DNA from: Pholis gunnellus | Lineage: Eukaryota > Chordata > Actinopteri > Perciformes > Pholidae | DNA: 64,000 bases | Reading direction: 5' to 3' | NCBI GenBank assembly: GCA_910591455.2 | Contig: OU342816.1 | Coordinates: 1,152,376-1,216,375, forward strand | In this document: piece by piece, positions 36,481 to 48,320 of the stretch | How the letters are laid out: every line of letters begins with the position of its first letter | Position numbering within the stretch: the stretch's first letter is position 1 | Notes under the pieces: generated by a model | What the model saw: only the letters and a program-made list of their open reading frames with translations | The model's database searches: none | What the model was told of the DNA's origin: nothing | Made by a program: the position numbers and the translations under genes

Positions 36481-39400
36481 CCAGGAAATAAAGACGCTGT
36501 GGTTCTTCTGTTAATGATGGATTCATTCGTCTTAAATGCTGCTCAGTCGTCATCACCGCCACCAAATCCACCGTCAAAACTGTTCAAAATATATGACAAT
36601 ATACAAAAAGAGCATTTGCATCGCACACAAACTGTAGACACGCAACTGGGAATATGCACAAGCATAAAGAATAAACGTACCTCGCTGGCTGCACACAACA
36701 GAGAGGGAAGGAGTCCAGTTCAACGCCATTACATCTTAAAAACGGACAATGTAACTATTGTTTTACAAAATAAATATGAATACAAATAAGTCATATAAAT
36801 AATCATATGTAAACAAATCAAATAATGAGTTAAAATCAGAGTAGAGTCAAATGAAATCTATCTTAAAATATGCCGATATGTACATTTAAGGTACATTAGG
36901 ACGCTGTATTTGTTCCTCTTGTCCATATTTCCCCAGAGATCCCGTCCTGGTCTCAATGTAAGTGACGGAGGACAGTGATTGTTTTAAGAAAACCACGAGG
37001 ACCATGTTGAACCTGTCCTCCAAGAAGATAAAAGAGGAAGAGAGTCATGTAGAATCATCTGTCTTACTCTTTATGCAACGTCTGGTTTCTGAGTTAAGAC
37101 AAAAACCTTCATTTATCGTTTCATGTTTGTTAAGCTGATTTTTTTTTCTTTTCATTGGAATCCCAGTGCATGACTCAAGAACTCGTATATCTTAGATTGC
37201 ATCAGCGGTTACACACGTCCAATGAACTCGCTGTCCTTTGTGCCCTTTAATCTCTCGGCGTACGTCCGTCCAGCTACATACCGGAGACGGGACATGTGAG
37301 CCGAAGCCACATGGGTCGTTTCTCTGCTGGTTATAACCGTCGGCTTTAGGCCGCTCTCTTCTCCAGGCTGGAATTATAGATGCTGCAAAGCTGCTCGAAA
37401 AAACTGAGCAGAAGATAACAGATGGTACTTTCCAAGAATTCCACTTTCGTCAGCAAAGCAAGTTCCTAAAAAAAGGTCTGGGCCAGGAGAGCTCGTCTGG
37501 TTATCTCATGAATGAAACTGAGTCTCTGTGATGGATGTTAGCATGGAAAGATGAGCAGATATCTGGTCTTTAAGTACCTCGAATACAGTTTAATAGATAA
37601 GCTTTAATGTGAGGACTGAGTGGAAAACATCATGCTGTTATTACTTGTTCGCTTTCGTCGCGGAATCCTCTTGCTTTTCATTTCGCCGCCAATGTTAACA
37701 GATTAAAGAGCAGTTTGATTTGACTTTACCTACTTTTTTTTTTAAAACGACAAACCATTGTGACCCGATTCCCTTCAGGTTTGATCTATAAATCATAACA
37801 AGAGTGAATTTGTGTTTTAAACAGTGCTTTCCGGACTATTTTTACAGCCATTTCCGCCTCATTTTGTATCATCTTGAAGAGTTAAACCAGTCATATAGAA
37901 GAGATATACGTTTGATAAACACAGATTGATTTATGTATGAGTTATTGAAAACATACACAGATCAAATAATGAATTCAGGTGGAGTTAACAGGCTTTCTCA
38001 TATTTTATCTTTTTCCTCTCATCAGTAAAACAAGTCAGCCTTTTATATTAGATACGATGATATAATACGAACATTCAGGCTTCCTCATGGGACTCAAAGA
38101 TGTGCTGCAGATAAACGTGTTCAATTAAGAGACGATGGGAGAAATTCTGCAAATTTATTTGGCAACCCTAATAAAATTGCAAACTCTTTCTTCCTGTGGG
38201 CTCTCACTTCCTTAATAGATGTAAATTATTTGAAGTGTTATAATACCGTCAACACCCAAAAGAAGAAAAAAAATATATGATATCAATTTTAGGTCATATC
38301 GCCCACACTCGGAATAAAGCGAGTTTTGAATGATGTGCTTTCATGTCGTCTTGTGTCGCCAGAAACACGCGTTTCTTTGTATTTGTATTTGCTGCAAGAA
38401 CTGCAAATGATCTGAAACATGATTTTTGGGACGCTTTTACAATCATACCCAACATACTGAAGCATGAGACGGTGATAATAAAGACGAAGAGGAAACTCCT
38501 CATGCAAAAGAGCCAGAATTATTACTTATCTGACTACACGTTAAAGGGATTGCTGCACCTGGTGATGAGTAATATCGATGAGTATTAATAGTGAGTAATA
38601 TCATGCTCTTTCTAGACGTACACAGATGCATTACAGACTGTAATTGACTCTTTTCATGGTTTCATGGTGATAACCTCACCCCCGAGGCTGTGTAGTGACT
38701 TTGCAGAGCGTTGCTGAGGTCATATCCATGGTTGTTGTTATCGCGGGGCCAAAAAAGCAAACAAAGGCTTTTTGACACGTTGCCAGGAATTATTCTCTGC
38801 AGCAGAAAAGCTTCTCTGTGGGATTCAAGCACGAGAAAAACATCTTTAATGCAAACAGCTTATGTTCAACCAACCAGTAAGTGTTGGTGGTTTGATGGTC
38901 AAAAGACATAAGAACCAGAATCCTATTGTTCCAGACCGTAAACTCTTATATATTCTAAGCTACTGTAAGATATTTTATTTAGTTTCCTTTTAGTCAAATG
39001 CTCTGAGTCAGTTTGAGTTCCCTCTGGTAAACAGTTGGGCAGTGTGTATGTCTAGGGCTTTTATTGTGAAAGGTAAGAATGGGATTTAAGCTTTACTGAT
39101 CTTAAGGTGCTATTTTGAGCAAATTTGGATAAGTTTGTTAAATTTATTGTCCTTCTTTTGTCTAGAAACCGCTTCACATTCGTTCACAACAGCTTCTAAC
39201 TCGTCCCGATATAACTCTTAATTATCTACAGTGACAGTGTTGTTTTTAAGGCGACCGTCATCGCTCATGTTTAAACCTATATTTTAGTTTTAGCTCGACA
39301 ACATGAAGCTAGTAAAAGGGGATCACTCAGATTTGGTTACTACATGTGGTTTCATGTGAGTAGGAAGACAAAAATAAAAATAAATGTTTGTAGTGCCACA

Positions 39401-39564
39401 GAGTGAAAACATAATTAGAGAAGCTTTGTAGAGTTGAGCCATTACATCACACTACATCCGCAGTGTAAATATAGCACATTGTGATTATGTCTGAAACACG
39501 TAACGCTGTACTCTCCTTATATTACGGGAATGTTTGTCCTCTAGTGACAACCTCAGTGCTACCA

Positions 39565-39567
<3 letters not shown>

Positions 39568-39608
<41 letters not shown>

Positions 39609-39736
39609 TTCATACCCTGCTATTCATGGTCCGACCCTGAGGTGATATAAGTCACTCTGTGTGTGTGTGTGTGTGTGTGTTTGGGGGGGGTGTATGGACT
39701 TCGGCCCACTATGACACAACCCAGGCACAAACCCAA

Positions 39737-39772
<36 letters not shown>
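39568..39772. repeat. (GT)n, (GT)n, (AC)n microsatellite trio
   Basis: (GT)n at 39568-39607, (GT)n at 39658-39680 and (AC)n at 39739-39773. The GT and AC tracts are complementary, so the intron transcript could fold here. Confidence 0.95.
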
Positions 39773-39775
<3 letters not shown>

Positions 39776-39892
39776 TTAAAGACTAACTGCACACTAAAAC
39801 ATGTTGTTAAGCTATAAACTAAATGATAAAACTGTACTGTGATGAAACGCATCAATGCTGGTGTTGATATTGACATTTCTTACCAAATTTAT

Positions 39893-40043
39893 GGTTAGCT
39901 CGCTAGTTAGCTTGTTAATTCCACCATGTTTTTATTCAAACGTTTGCTGGCTAGTTAGCTCGCTAGTTAGCTCGCTAGTTAGCTTGTTAATTCCACCATG
40001 TCATTTATTCAAACGTTTGCTGGCTAGTTAGCTCGCTAGTTGG
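39893..40043. repeat. 72-bp tandem duplication with nested 'gctcgctagtta'
   Basis: agcttgttaattccaccatg occurs at 39909 and 39981, with the flanking cgtttgctggctagttagct also duplicated. It is related to the right arm of the hairpin at 28850. Confidence 0.9.
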
Positions 40044-41665
40044 TTTTATCTCTCAGCCCTTTGAGGACTTTTTTAGCATTTTTCATAATGATCCATTGGG
40101 TGGACTTATTATATTTCCTCAGTTGTGTAGTTTATGTCCAATTTCCACCAATGCAGAACAAGAATAAAGTGAGTTTAGGTGAGTTTACTTTCCCTGTGAT
40201 TCACTTACACACATTTCCCACAATGCCTCTGACCTCTCAGTTTACAGGAACTGAGTCAGGGACATTTGGGTGGTCAGAGGCTGTAAATTATGAATTCCAC
40301 GTCTGAACCACACGACTCAGCTATTAGCGCTTCATGGAGCGTGAACTTGTGTGCCTTTGCTCTTAAAAAACGCTCTTCCCGGTTAGCGAGGCTGCTTCTC
40401 TTGCACAAGCAGATCCTCTGTTCATTATTCCAGACAATAATATCTTAATTTATCTTGGATTAAACCACCGATATCTGGTTTCACCGTTCCAAAAACAATA
40501 CGTCTTAATGTGCTTAAGAAGAGGCTTTATATTAATTAATTAATATAAATATTAATTATATTGAGTCACTATTGTCAAATCCAACTCTTATGCCACAGAT
40601 TGTGCTTCAAATTCCTCCAAAAACATGATGACAAACAGCGATTACATCCAGCCGCTGAGAATGTCCTCACATTTAATGGTTGGGGAAAAATGCAGTCAAA
40701 CTAATACTCGTGCGTGTCGTAGCTTCACAGCATGTGAAAGGCCGGAGACTTTATGGCAACTGTTCACATTTTATTACATTTTTTGATTCATTAAAGGCAG
40801 TTTGCTGCCAGCGACTGTTTTACTGTGGATGTCTTGGTTTGATGATTTGATTGGTAGTTTATTCTCATGTATTTGAGCCAAAACCGACCATTCATAGGCC
40901 TGCAGACAGGGACATTTGTGTGTTTAATAATGGATAATTGTTATCATGTGTGACTTAGTGTGTCTGTGTAAGTGAAACACACCCACCTTCCCCAAATTCC
41001 TCCTCACCCCTGCTCACCCCTCCGCCTCCCTGTGGGGCGGGCTCAGATGTCCACGGACCGCTGTGTCTCTGGAATAAAAGGATCACAGCGAGGAAACCTG
41101 CTCACTGTCCAGCGGCTCAAACATAATCTCCAAAATGAAAGCGATGTTGGACGTGTTTTACAAGATCAAAGCGATTCGAATCAGTGGGACAAAAGGAACA
41201 TATTGAGCAGATGTTTGCAAATGAATCTGACATTACCCAGAGACAGTTGAGGTTCAAGGTTCAAATGCAAACAAACACAATGCAAAGTAGCTTAAAAAAC
41301 GATCCACTGAGAGGCTTTATTCTGATGCGACTGCTGAGTGATCATGAAGTTAGTTAGTTTTTAACTGAGCTTTCAAAAGGCGAGGCGTGTAAAAATGTTC
41401 CAGTTCTTTCCGAATATTTCACCACCTCCAAAAAAACTAAACTCTTGAGTGGCCTCTCACTTCTCAGTGTCGTTGTTGCTGGCTTTTGAGAAAGTAAACC
41501 TCGAGCGCTGCCCAAGGCAATATTACATAAATCAAACAAGGCCTCCGTGTTGACAACTCCCACGCTAATACTCTTTTTCTTTCTTTCTTTCTTTTTGTCT
41601 TTCTTCCTGACTGACAGGTTGACACCACTTATAACGGCTCTTTCTTTTCTTTGTGCTTGGATCGC

Positions 41666-41699
41666 TGTGTGTGTGTGTGTGTGTGTCTGTGTGTGTGTG
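41666..41699 (+). promoter_or_regulatory. pdlim4: (TG)n tract next to the pdlim4 exon 2 acceptor
   Basis: A TG tract with one TC interruption, ending 14 nt before the exon 2 start at 41714, with only tttcctcc as the pyrimidine run between. UG repeats bind TDP-43 and CELF-type proteins, and a (TG)m(T)n arrangement at the CFTR exon 9 acceptor controls exon skipping (established for CFTR; inferred here). Confidence 0.6.
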
Positions 41700-41713
41700 A
41701 ATGTTTCCTCCAG

Positions 41714-41865
41714 GTGACACCAGGCAGCAAGGCAGCCCAAGGTGACCTGTGTCCGGGCGACACCATCCTGGCGATCAATGGCGACAACACGGAAATCATG
41801 ACGCACATGGAGGCTCAGAACCGGATCAAAACCTGCACTCAGCAGCTGACGCTCAACATCAGCAG
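41714..41865 (+). CDS. pdlim4: PDZ and LIM domain protein 4, coding exon 2
   Basis: Residues 32-81 plus two bases of codon 82: VTPGSKAAQGDLCPGDTILA, then INGDNTEIMTHMEAQNRIKT and CTQQLTLNIS(R). This completes the PDZ core. The GDxIxxING strand-loop and the MTHxEAQNRIK helix alphaB, which lines the peptide groove, are present without gaps. INGxxTExMTHxEAQNRIK again fits PDLIM4 (ING) better than PDLIM1 or PDLIM3 (IDG). Borders are CCTCCAG|GTGACA and AGCAG|GTACGA. The exon is 152 nt, so skipping it would shift the frame. Confidence 0.93.
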
Positions 41866-44536
41866 GTACGAGAGAGAGCGACCTACAGCCGGGTTGACTT
41901 GTTGTGACGGTAACATGATATTCGGTTTGCCGTCTGCCTGATTCCATGTGAACGCGGCATTATTCCATTCACAACACCATTACAATGTAGTTTACTGTAT
42001 TTCTACTGTAATTGCTTGCAGACTTATTTTTTTTTCCACCGAGGATGACTGATGGGAACTATGACGTTCAGAGTGAGTGGATGCCAGGGGATAAAAATAC
42101 CAACATCAGTCGTCACGGCGTTGACCGTCAGCAGAGGCTGCTCATGCTTTTTGCTTTGAGGCTCATTAAGTGCATTTAATTGAACATCTTGATTATTATT
42201 TTTTATGACTACGGTCATTTACTGCCTCTCGAATGGGAACCCATATCGGTCCAGTCATGCGGACGGATGACGGGTTTCACGGCAGGTTTTAAACGACCGA
42301 CTCTCTGCTCCTATAGCGAGCTGTCACGGTCAATGAGGCTTGTTGCGACGGCGACCTTTTAGAAATGGATTTCACAGCTCGATGTTGCGCATTATATCAG
42401 TTCATGGGGTGGAAAAAAATTAGCTTTCAATTGCTCTGCGTCATTTTTAGACCGAGCATGCCCAAGGATGGATGGATTCGGCCTTAGGCGGAGGACAGGA
42501 GCAACATGCTTCTGTCAACATAGCCAAGTGGAAATCATCCATCTGAAGAGTTAATGACAGAGAGGCCGAGGGGGAGACGGAGAATAACCAAGGAAAAAAA
42601 CTGAAATGTCAGTCGCTTCCCACATTTCTATTAGACGGTTTGCTCGGGGTTGCCAGATCCTAGAGGTAGCCAAAATTTGGCAACCTCAGATGAGGAACAC
42701 TCTGTGGTTTTTAGCCTCAGTTACAAGTGACAACTGCCAACTGGGCGCTTCAGCTCTGTCCTTTTAGGGCAGCGGTCTCGCTCCTGTAATGGTTTGCAGT
42801 GTGAAGTTGGCTTCCAGACACAGTGGAAATAAGAATCGCTCTCTGAGTGATCAGATAAGTGAAGATTCACACATGCAGGGACTCCGAAATCAGACGCAGA
42901 AGCACTTTTCCTCTGTTTTTCTTTGCACTGTATTTGTGTTTTTATAGCACGTTCTTTAGGGACCAATCCCAATGTCCCCCCAATACAGCTTTATTTATAG
43001 GCCGAGCATGCACGAAGGCGTTTATGCTCAGCGTGCTGTGCGTTGCATTATTCTAACTAAATATACAGTGAAGAAGCAAGAAGACATTGAGTGTAACCGG
43101 CAAAGTTATTTTGGTTATTTACTTAAACTCTATTCGTGGACTATAGTTCCAGGGGGACCTCATGTATATGTATGTGTACATGTATATTATTATATAGGAC
43201 TATTTCTGTTTATATAATACTCACAAGAGTCTCATTGCTGTGTAGCTCCTGAATTAGCACTCAATGGCGTTAAAACCTTCATTTAGCCTTCATAACTCTC
43301 CACTAGGAAAGGGGCAGAAAAAAACACGCAACAAATAGTAATTTGCAATTATTATAAATTACTAGAGGTTCTTGATGCTTTAATCTCGAAAACAAAGTGA
43401 CTTTAGGATGAAATCATGCCCACAAAGAAGCCACCAGACACACTGTGGTCCTGCTGTTCATCAACCGCCCTTAGTTTTGCCCCAGAAACCGGCAGGATAG
43501 CAGCACAGCGGAGGCAGAACAAGGCCGGCTGCTGGTATGTGACCTTTCTGCACTATATTGCTGAGTAATTACGGTGTGAACCGCCCTGCTGCTGGACAGG
43601 ATGAGGGTCAGAGAGGGAGAGCGTGCACCTCTGGCCCCAGAGCTGAAATGAACCACCGATGAAGGGAAGACAGAACAACAAGCAGAAGAAGAAAAAAGGA
43701 GAATTTTAAAGATGGGTATGAAGGTTTAGGAAGCCAAGTAGAGGAGCGGTGAGAAAACCTCCAACGCTTTTTTAACAGCCAACATTTTCTGCTGGGTGCA
43801 TCGTTGGAAATTAAATTACACGGCGAAGCTCAAAGTTGAATTTCTCCCCCCTGAGATAGAGGACATGAGTCACCACAAGTTTTTTTTAAATAATCTTTGA
43901 ATATTCCTGCTTGACATTGTGGAAAACGGAGACTCTTCCAAGGCTGCTTATGAGTAAAAGTCTCATGTTTTCCAATTATTTGCAACCCATAGTGCGGCGA
44001 TTAAAGCGTGGCATTTGGCGTCCTGGACATCTAGTGTGAGCTAGATTTTTTTTTCCCAGGACAAATGCAGCACAGGAAGTGGTGTTAATAAACAGCAACG
44101 GTCACTATGACTGAGCTGACAAACAACGTGAAGCCACGTGCATGAGCTCAAACGTCCAACTGGATCAAGTAGGTCACAGTTTTGGCTGCTATACTCATTA
44201 ACCACCAAAACACAATGGGAATAGTGCATAAATAGGAAAAAGGCACCATGCAAAGAAACAGTTTATCTCAGAAATCACTATCTGTTTTCTGGTTTTTGTT
44301 AATTATCCAGGAAATGGGGACTCGTCGAAAGTGATGTGATCAGAGAGCTCCTAAATCCAGGAAGTGAGTCAGCATTTATGCACTTCCTGTTCCCTCGTCT
44401 AGAAGTCAATGTGTTTTTTTGAATTTTTGGTTATATGTCTGAGATAAGGTCTGTGTTTAACACAACACCTGCTCTAAAGGATGAACTGATCAGATGTTAG
44501 TGGTCAAAGGCTACTGGGATCACATATAAGACGTTT

Positions 44537-44640
44537 TTGGCCACAACTTAATAATTATGACAATTTCAAACAAAAAGGATAAAATGATGACATTTTGGAC
44601 AGACATGAATGTGAACAACATGACTGGTTGGTGGAGCCGT
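44537..44640. repeat. Fragment of the 23-kb dispersed repeat
   Basis: cattttggacagacatgaat and aacaacatgactggttggtg match the end of the 23050-23760 element. Confidence 0.75.
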
Positions 44641-45188
44641 ACACCAACGATTTCACTTTCTGTTTGATGCCACATTTGTTTGTCATTGGCTGTAAATTAC
44701 TGTGGAATCTGACATTCAAGCAAAACAAGTGCGGTCAGCTCAAAGAATCCAGATCAGGCGATTATGTAATAGGCCGAGTCCTCAATTGTGGGCTACAGCA
44801 ATAATTGAGGATTATTTAATTGAAACCACGGATTCTGGAGTCGAAAAATCTTAAGAAAACATGTTGAGTGACTCAAAGAACTCACGCTGACTCACTGAAA
44901 AATAATATTTCAGAGGACACCAGTTTTGGCCGTCATTAAAAGACGTCGCCATAAAATACAGAGTCACAGACGGAGAAACAGGAGACCTGTAATTTAGTGT
45001 TTCTGCCGATGGACAAATATATGAGTCTACACGTCTGCTGTGAACCAAAATTACAGAACACTGGATTCATCTGAGCCCGAGGGCTTATATAAAACAAGAA
45101 TGTCTCTTTGCAACTTCTCAGCATTTATTACTTTCATAACCCCCATTTTTTTTTTAATAATTCCTATTACGGAGCATTTAAGAGCGTC

Positions 45189-45206
45189 GGGGGGGGGGGG
45201 GGGGGG
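45189..45206 (+). repeat. G18 homopolymer
   Basis: Eighteen consecutive G in pdlim4 intron 2. It could form a G-quadruplex, and its length is likely to be unreliable in the assembly. Confidence 0.95.
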
Positions 45207-45352
45207 TTGTGCTCCGGGAAGCTCGTGAAAGCTGAGTAAGAAAGAAAGAGGCTTCTGGAAAATTTGGGCCGGCAGCTGTCCTCAAAGAATGCTGTCATTA
45301 AAGGAAAATTCAACATTCAAATGCTCACATGTCTTTAGATGTCATTAATCTT

Positions 45353-45500
45353 GTTCGTCCATTCTCGTGAACGTAATATCTCAGGAACGCCTCGAGGGAA
45401 TTTCTTTCAATTTGGCTCAAACGTCCACTTGCACTCAAGGATGATTTGATTTTAATTTGGTTGTCAAAAGTCACGGTGACCTCGCAAAACACGTTTTTTT
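45353..45500. repeat. Fragment of the 23-kb dispersed repeat
   Basis: aatatctcaggaacgcctcg and aatttggctcaaacgtccac align with 23400-23600. It abuts the CTCF/YY1-family copy at 45518. Confidence 0.75.
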
Positions 45501-45517
45501 GGCCTTAACCAGGAGAT

Positions 45518-46030
45518 TCTGAAAAGTGAAGCCTTAAACCTGCACTCTCTCTTCTGACCAGAAGTCTGGTCCTATAGAAGTCTATGAGAAAATGACTCTA
45601 CTTCTCTCTTGATTTATTACCTCAGTAAACATTGAAAACATGAGTTTATGGTCTCAATCTCTAGTTTCAAGTCTTCTTCAATACAGCATGATGTTCATCT
45701 AGTAAATGATGGTCCATTTAGAGTCAAACAGTTCATGAATGCTAATTGTAACGTTTTGGTCGCCTAAAAGTGCCTTATTCAGTGTTCGGTTGTACTTAGC
45801 TCCGCACTCTTGTGTATACTTCTGGTTGCAAAAAAAGAAGGTGGCGAAGGGCAAAAACCAAGATGGAGACCGGTAAAACCAAAATGGTGATGTGCAAAAA
45901 ACAAGATGGCGACGACCTAAAACCAAGCTAGCGACAGGCTAAATCCAAGATGGCAATGGCCAAAAACCAAGATGGCGACGGCCTAAAACCAAGCTTGCAA
46001 AGGGCAAAAACCAAAATCATGGACACATGG
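45518..46030 (+). mobile_element. CTCF/YY1-motif dispersed element, copy 2
   Basis: Has the tatagaagtctatgagaaaa to ttcaatacagcatgatgttc block as in copy 1, then about eight units of the type aaaccaagatggcgacggcc at 45836-46010. The CTCF-like core is deleted here (cttctgaccagaagtctggt). It lies in intron 2. Confidence 0.85.
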
Positions 46031-47077
46031 ACACAAATCTGGATGGATAAAACGTCCAAAATAAGACGTCTGTCCGTGGCAAATAAAGGAAAAATCGAAA
46101 TTAGGGATTTTTTAATTAGTTTTTTTCAACCCTGTACATCAAAATGAAGCACAATAATAAAGTCGAACGTGACCACTGGTGTCTCATGATGAAGGTGGGA
46201 AACTCTTGAGACTATGAGGGGCACAGCAAATGAAATTCACAACATTTTAAAGCTTATACATTTGTGAGAAAAACGAAAGAGAAACTGTAAAAAAGACGGT
46301 GCTCTGAGGTCACCACAGCTTTCCATTTTCCATCAGGCCTCCCTGCTGATGCAGGCCTGTCAGCGCTCCACTGTGAGGTGAAACACCCGCCCGAGTTTCT
46401 GTTAGTTCCTGGCGTCAGTGATCTAATGGAGCTGTGTCGTCTCGCTGAGGAGGAAAAAGAAATTGCCGCCACTCCCGCCACGCACACTGTCCGGGTTCAC
46501 TGTAGTGTCAGATGGCCGTTGACGGAAGGAAACCTCCACGTTCTTCTTTTTATTCATCATTCTTTTGACCTCTTCATCATCCCTGACCTCCATGTACCAC
46601 CATTCTCCCTCTCCAAACCTAAATCCCACTCCACTCATTCACTGTTTCTTCTTTTCTTTTAAATATCTCCACTTCTTCCAACCTGCCTTCACCTCCCTGC
46701 AGTTTGCCTCCTTCTGCCAGAGGTTATTGGAGAAAGCCATGTGGTCGCAGAGGCCCGATGGCGGTTTGGATGTGTTTCCACCGCCGGTCAGGCTTTTCGG
46801 AAAGAGTCGTGCTGGGGTGGCAAGTTAAATGTGCTGAGAAATGAGTCATGATGCCTGAGCTGAGTGTGTTTCTCTGACTGCGTGTCTTGTTCCCGTGAAG
46901 CCCTGCTGTTCTTGTTTTGATTTGAATTACTGTTGAAAAGTAAATTCAGGATTACGTTCAGGCTGTCAGGAAGCTTGAGCTGCAGATGGTTTAGAGTTTA
47001 ATGGGTCAGTTCACCCAAAATAACCCCAAATATACTTTTAGTTTTAGTTTTGTTTGCTCTGGGATTGTTGCTTCTAA

Positions 47078-47205
47078 CCATAGACTGTATATAAGAAGTG
47101 GACTGACATCGTGACATCGGCGTGATGGTCTGTGGACTGACGTTTTGAAGCCTAGAGTTTGGCGATTTGGCCGTCGCCATCTTGGCTTTTTGCAAACCAA
47201 TGAAT
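47078..47205 (-). mobile_element. CTCF/YY1-motif element, reversed fragment
   Basis: ccatagactgtatataagaa gtggac is the reverse complement of the element's 3' end. A single ggccgtcgccatcttggctt (YY1 core on the minus strand) follows. The central block is missing. Confidence 0.7.
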
Positions 47206-48234
47206 GTGAATAGGAGCTATGGTTGAAAGAAAATAGTTCCTCCATGAAACTGCTCCCAACAAGGTGTGTGGATTATCTTGAGTAACCGGGTCATGATTTC
47301 TGGAAAGAGATATTGTTGTTAAGTTTTTCAAATGTATTGTTTGTGCTGCTTTGAGCACCACAAGCAGATTGCCTTAAAGTGCCATCATATTGAAGAGGTG
47401 GCAGACATCTCTACGGCAGATATGTACAAAACTCACCAGAACAATCTAGATTGTTAGACCTGCAGCAGTGAGGGGTTTGATAGTATGAGAGGTTTAGCTG
47501 AAGTGAAATGCATGTACAGTAGTGAGTGCATATCTGAGACCTGAAGACCTGCTCAGGATCTGGAGAGTAAAATCAAAGTAAAACACAGCTCAGAGGCTTC
47601 AGCAGGACTCATAGGACACGTAGTCCAAGCTCTGGAGGATTTGCTCTCTGCTGCCTCGCGTCGACTCAAGGACCTGTGACTCATGGCTGAGGAATTATAC
47701 ACGAGGCTGCACGGGACCAAATGAACAAGGGACTCCAGCTGGGATGAAGATATAAAAGAAACCTCCAAAGAACCCAACTCCCCCCTCTCCGACCAGCATC
47801 GCTGCCTTCTCCTCCTTCATCCCTCCATCGCATCATTCCTCTCTCGCTCTCCCAAGGTCTCCTTTTTTGTGGTGGTTCGAAACGCAACATCAATGGAGTT
47901 TGAGAGGCTGCGTTGCAGAAAGGGAGGACGGGGGAGACCACAAACCTCCCTCCCCTTTTGCTCTCTTGCATTGATCCTGTCGTCAATCAGATCAGTCTGG
48001 TCTCATCTAGCGTTCATGGCTATTCGTACGAAAAAGGAATGTATAAAAGGAAGGAAGAATAAAAACATCAGAAGCACACACAGGGTGGGCGGAAGTGGAA
48101 GGGTCCTACAAACGCCGATCTTTGACCCAGGAGACCGATGTTCGTTCACAATGTGAAACGAGAAGTCACGTAACTTGCTTACTTCAGCAACGCCACCTCC
48201 GTAGTCATTCTAACCCAAACGACGATGTTTTCCT

Positions 48235-48320
48235 AAACCTAAGAAAGTAGTTCGGTTGCCTAAACCTAACTAAGTGTTTGACGATCTTTCACTAAACCTA
48301 ACCAAGTACTTTTGTACTAA
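48235..48320. repeat. Unexpanded relative of the 32-bp satellite
   Basis: ttgcctaaacctaactaagt at 48257-48276 followed by gtttgacgatctttcactaa parallels 19170-19210 but is not tandemly amplified. It may represent the pre-expansion state. Confidence 0.75.

Larger units (their letters stand above)
31507..41713 (+). other. pdlim4: pdlim4 intron 1 (10.2 kb)
   Basis: GT-AG intron (GTAGGT to CCAG). It contains the 'caacaaaac' repeat cluster (32905-33301), one CTCF/YY1-motif element (34663-35114), hAT-like and LINE-like remnants (35836-35940, 36062-36480), GT/AC microsatellites (39568-39772), a 72-bp duplication (39893-40043) and a TG tract at its 3' end. No other gene was recognised inside it. Confidence 0.85.

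Noticed and set aside
41354..41947. 197-codon minus-strand frame over pdlim4 exon 2
   Set aside because: It runs antisense to a well-supported PDZ exon and through the TG microsatellite; no recognisable domain.
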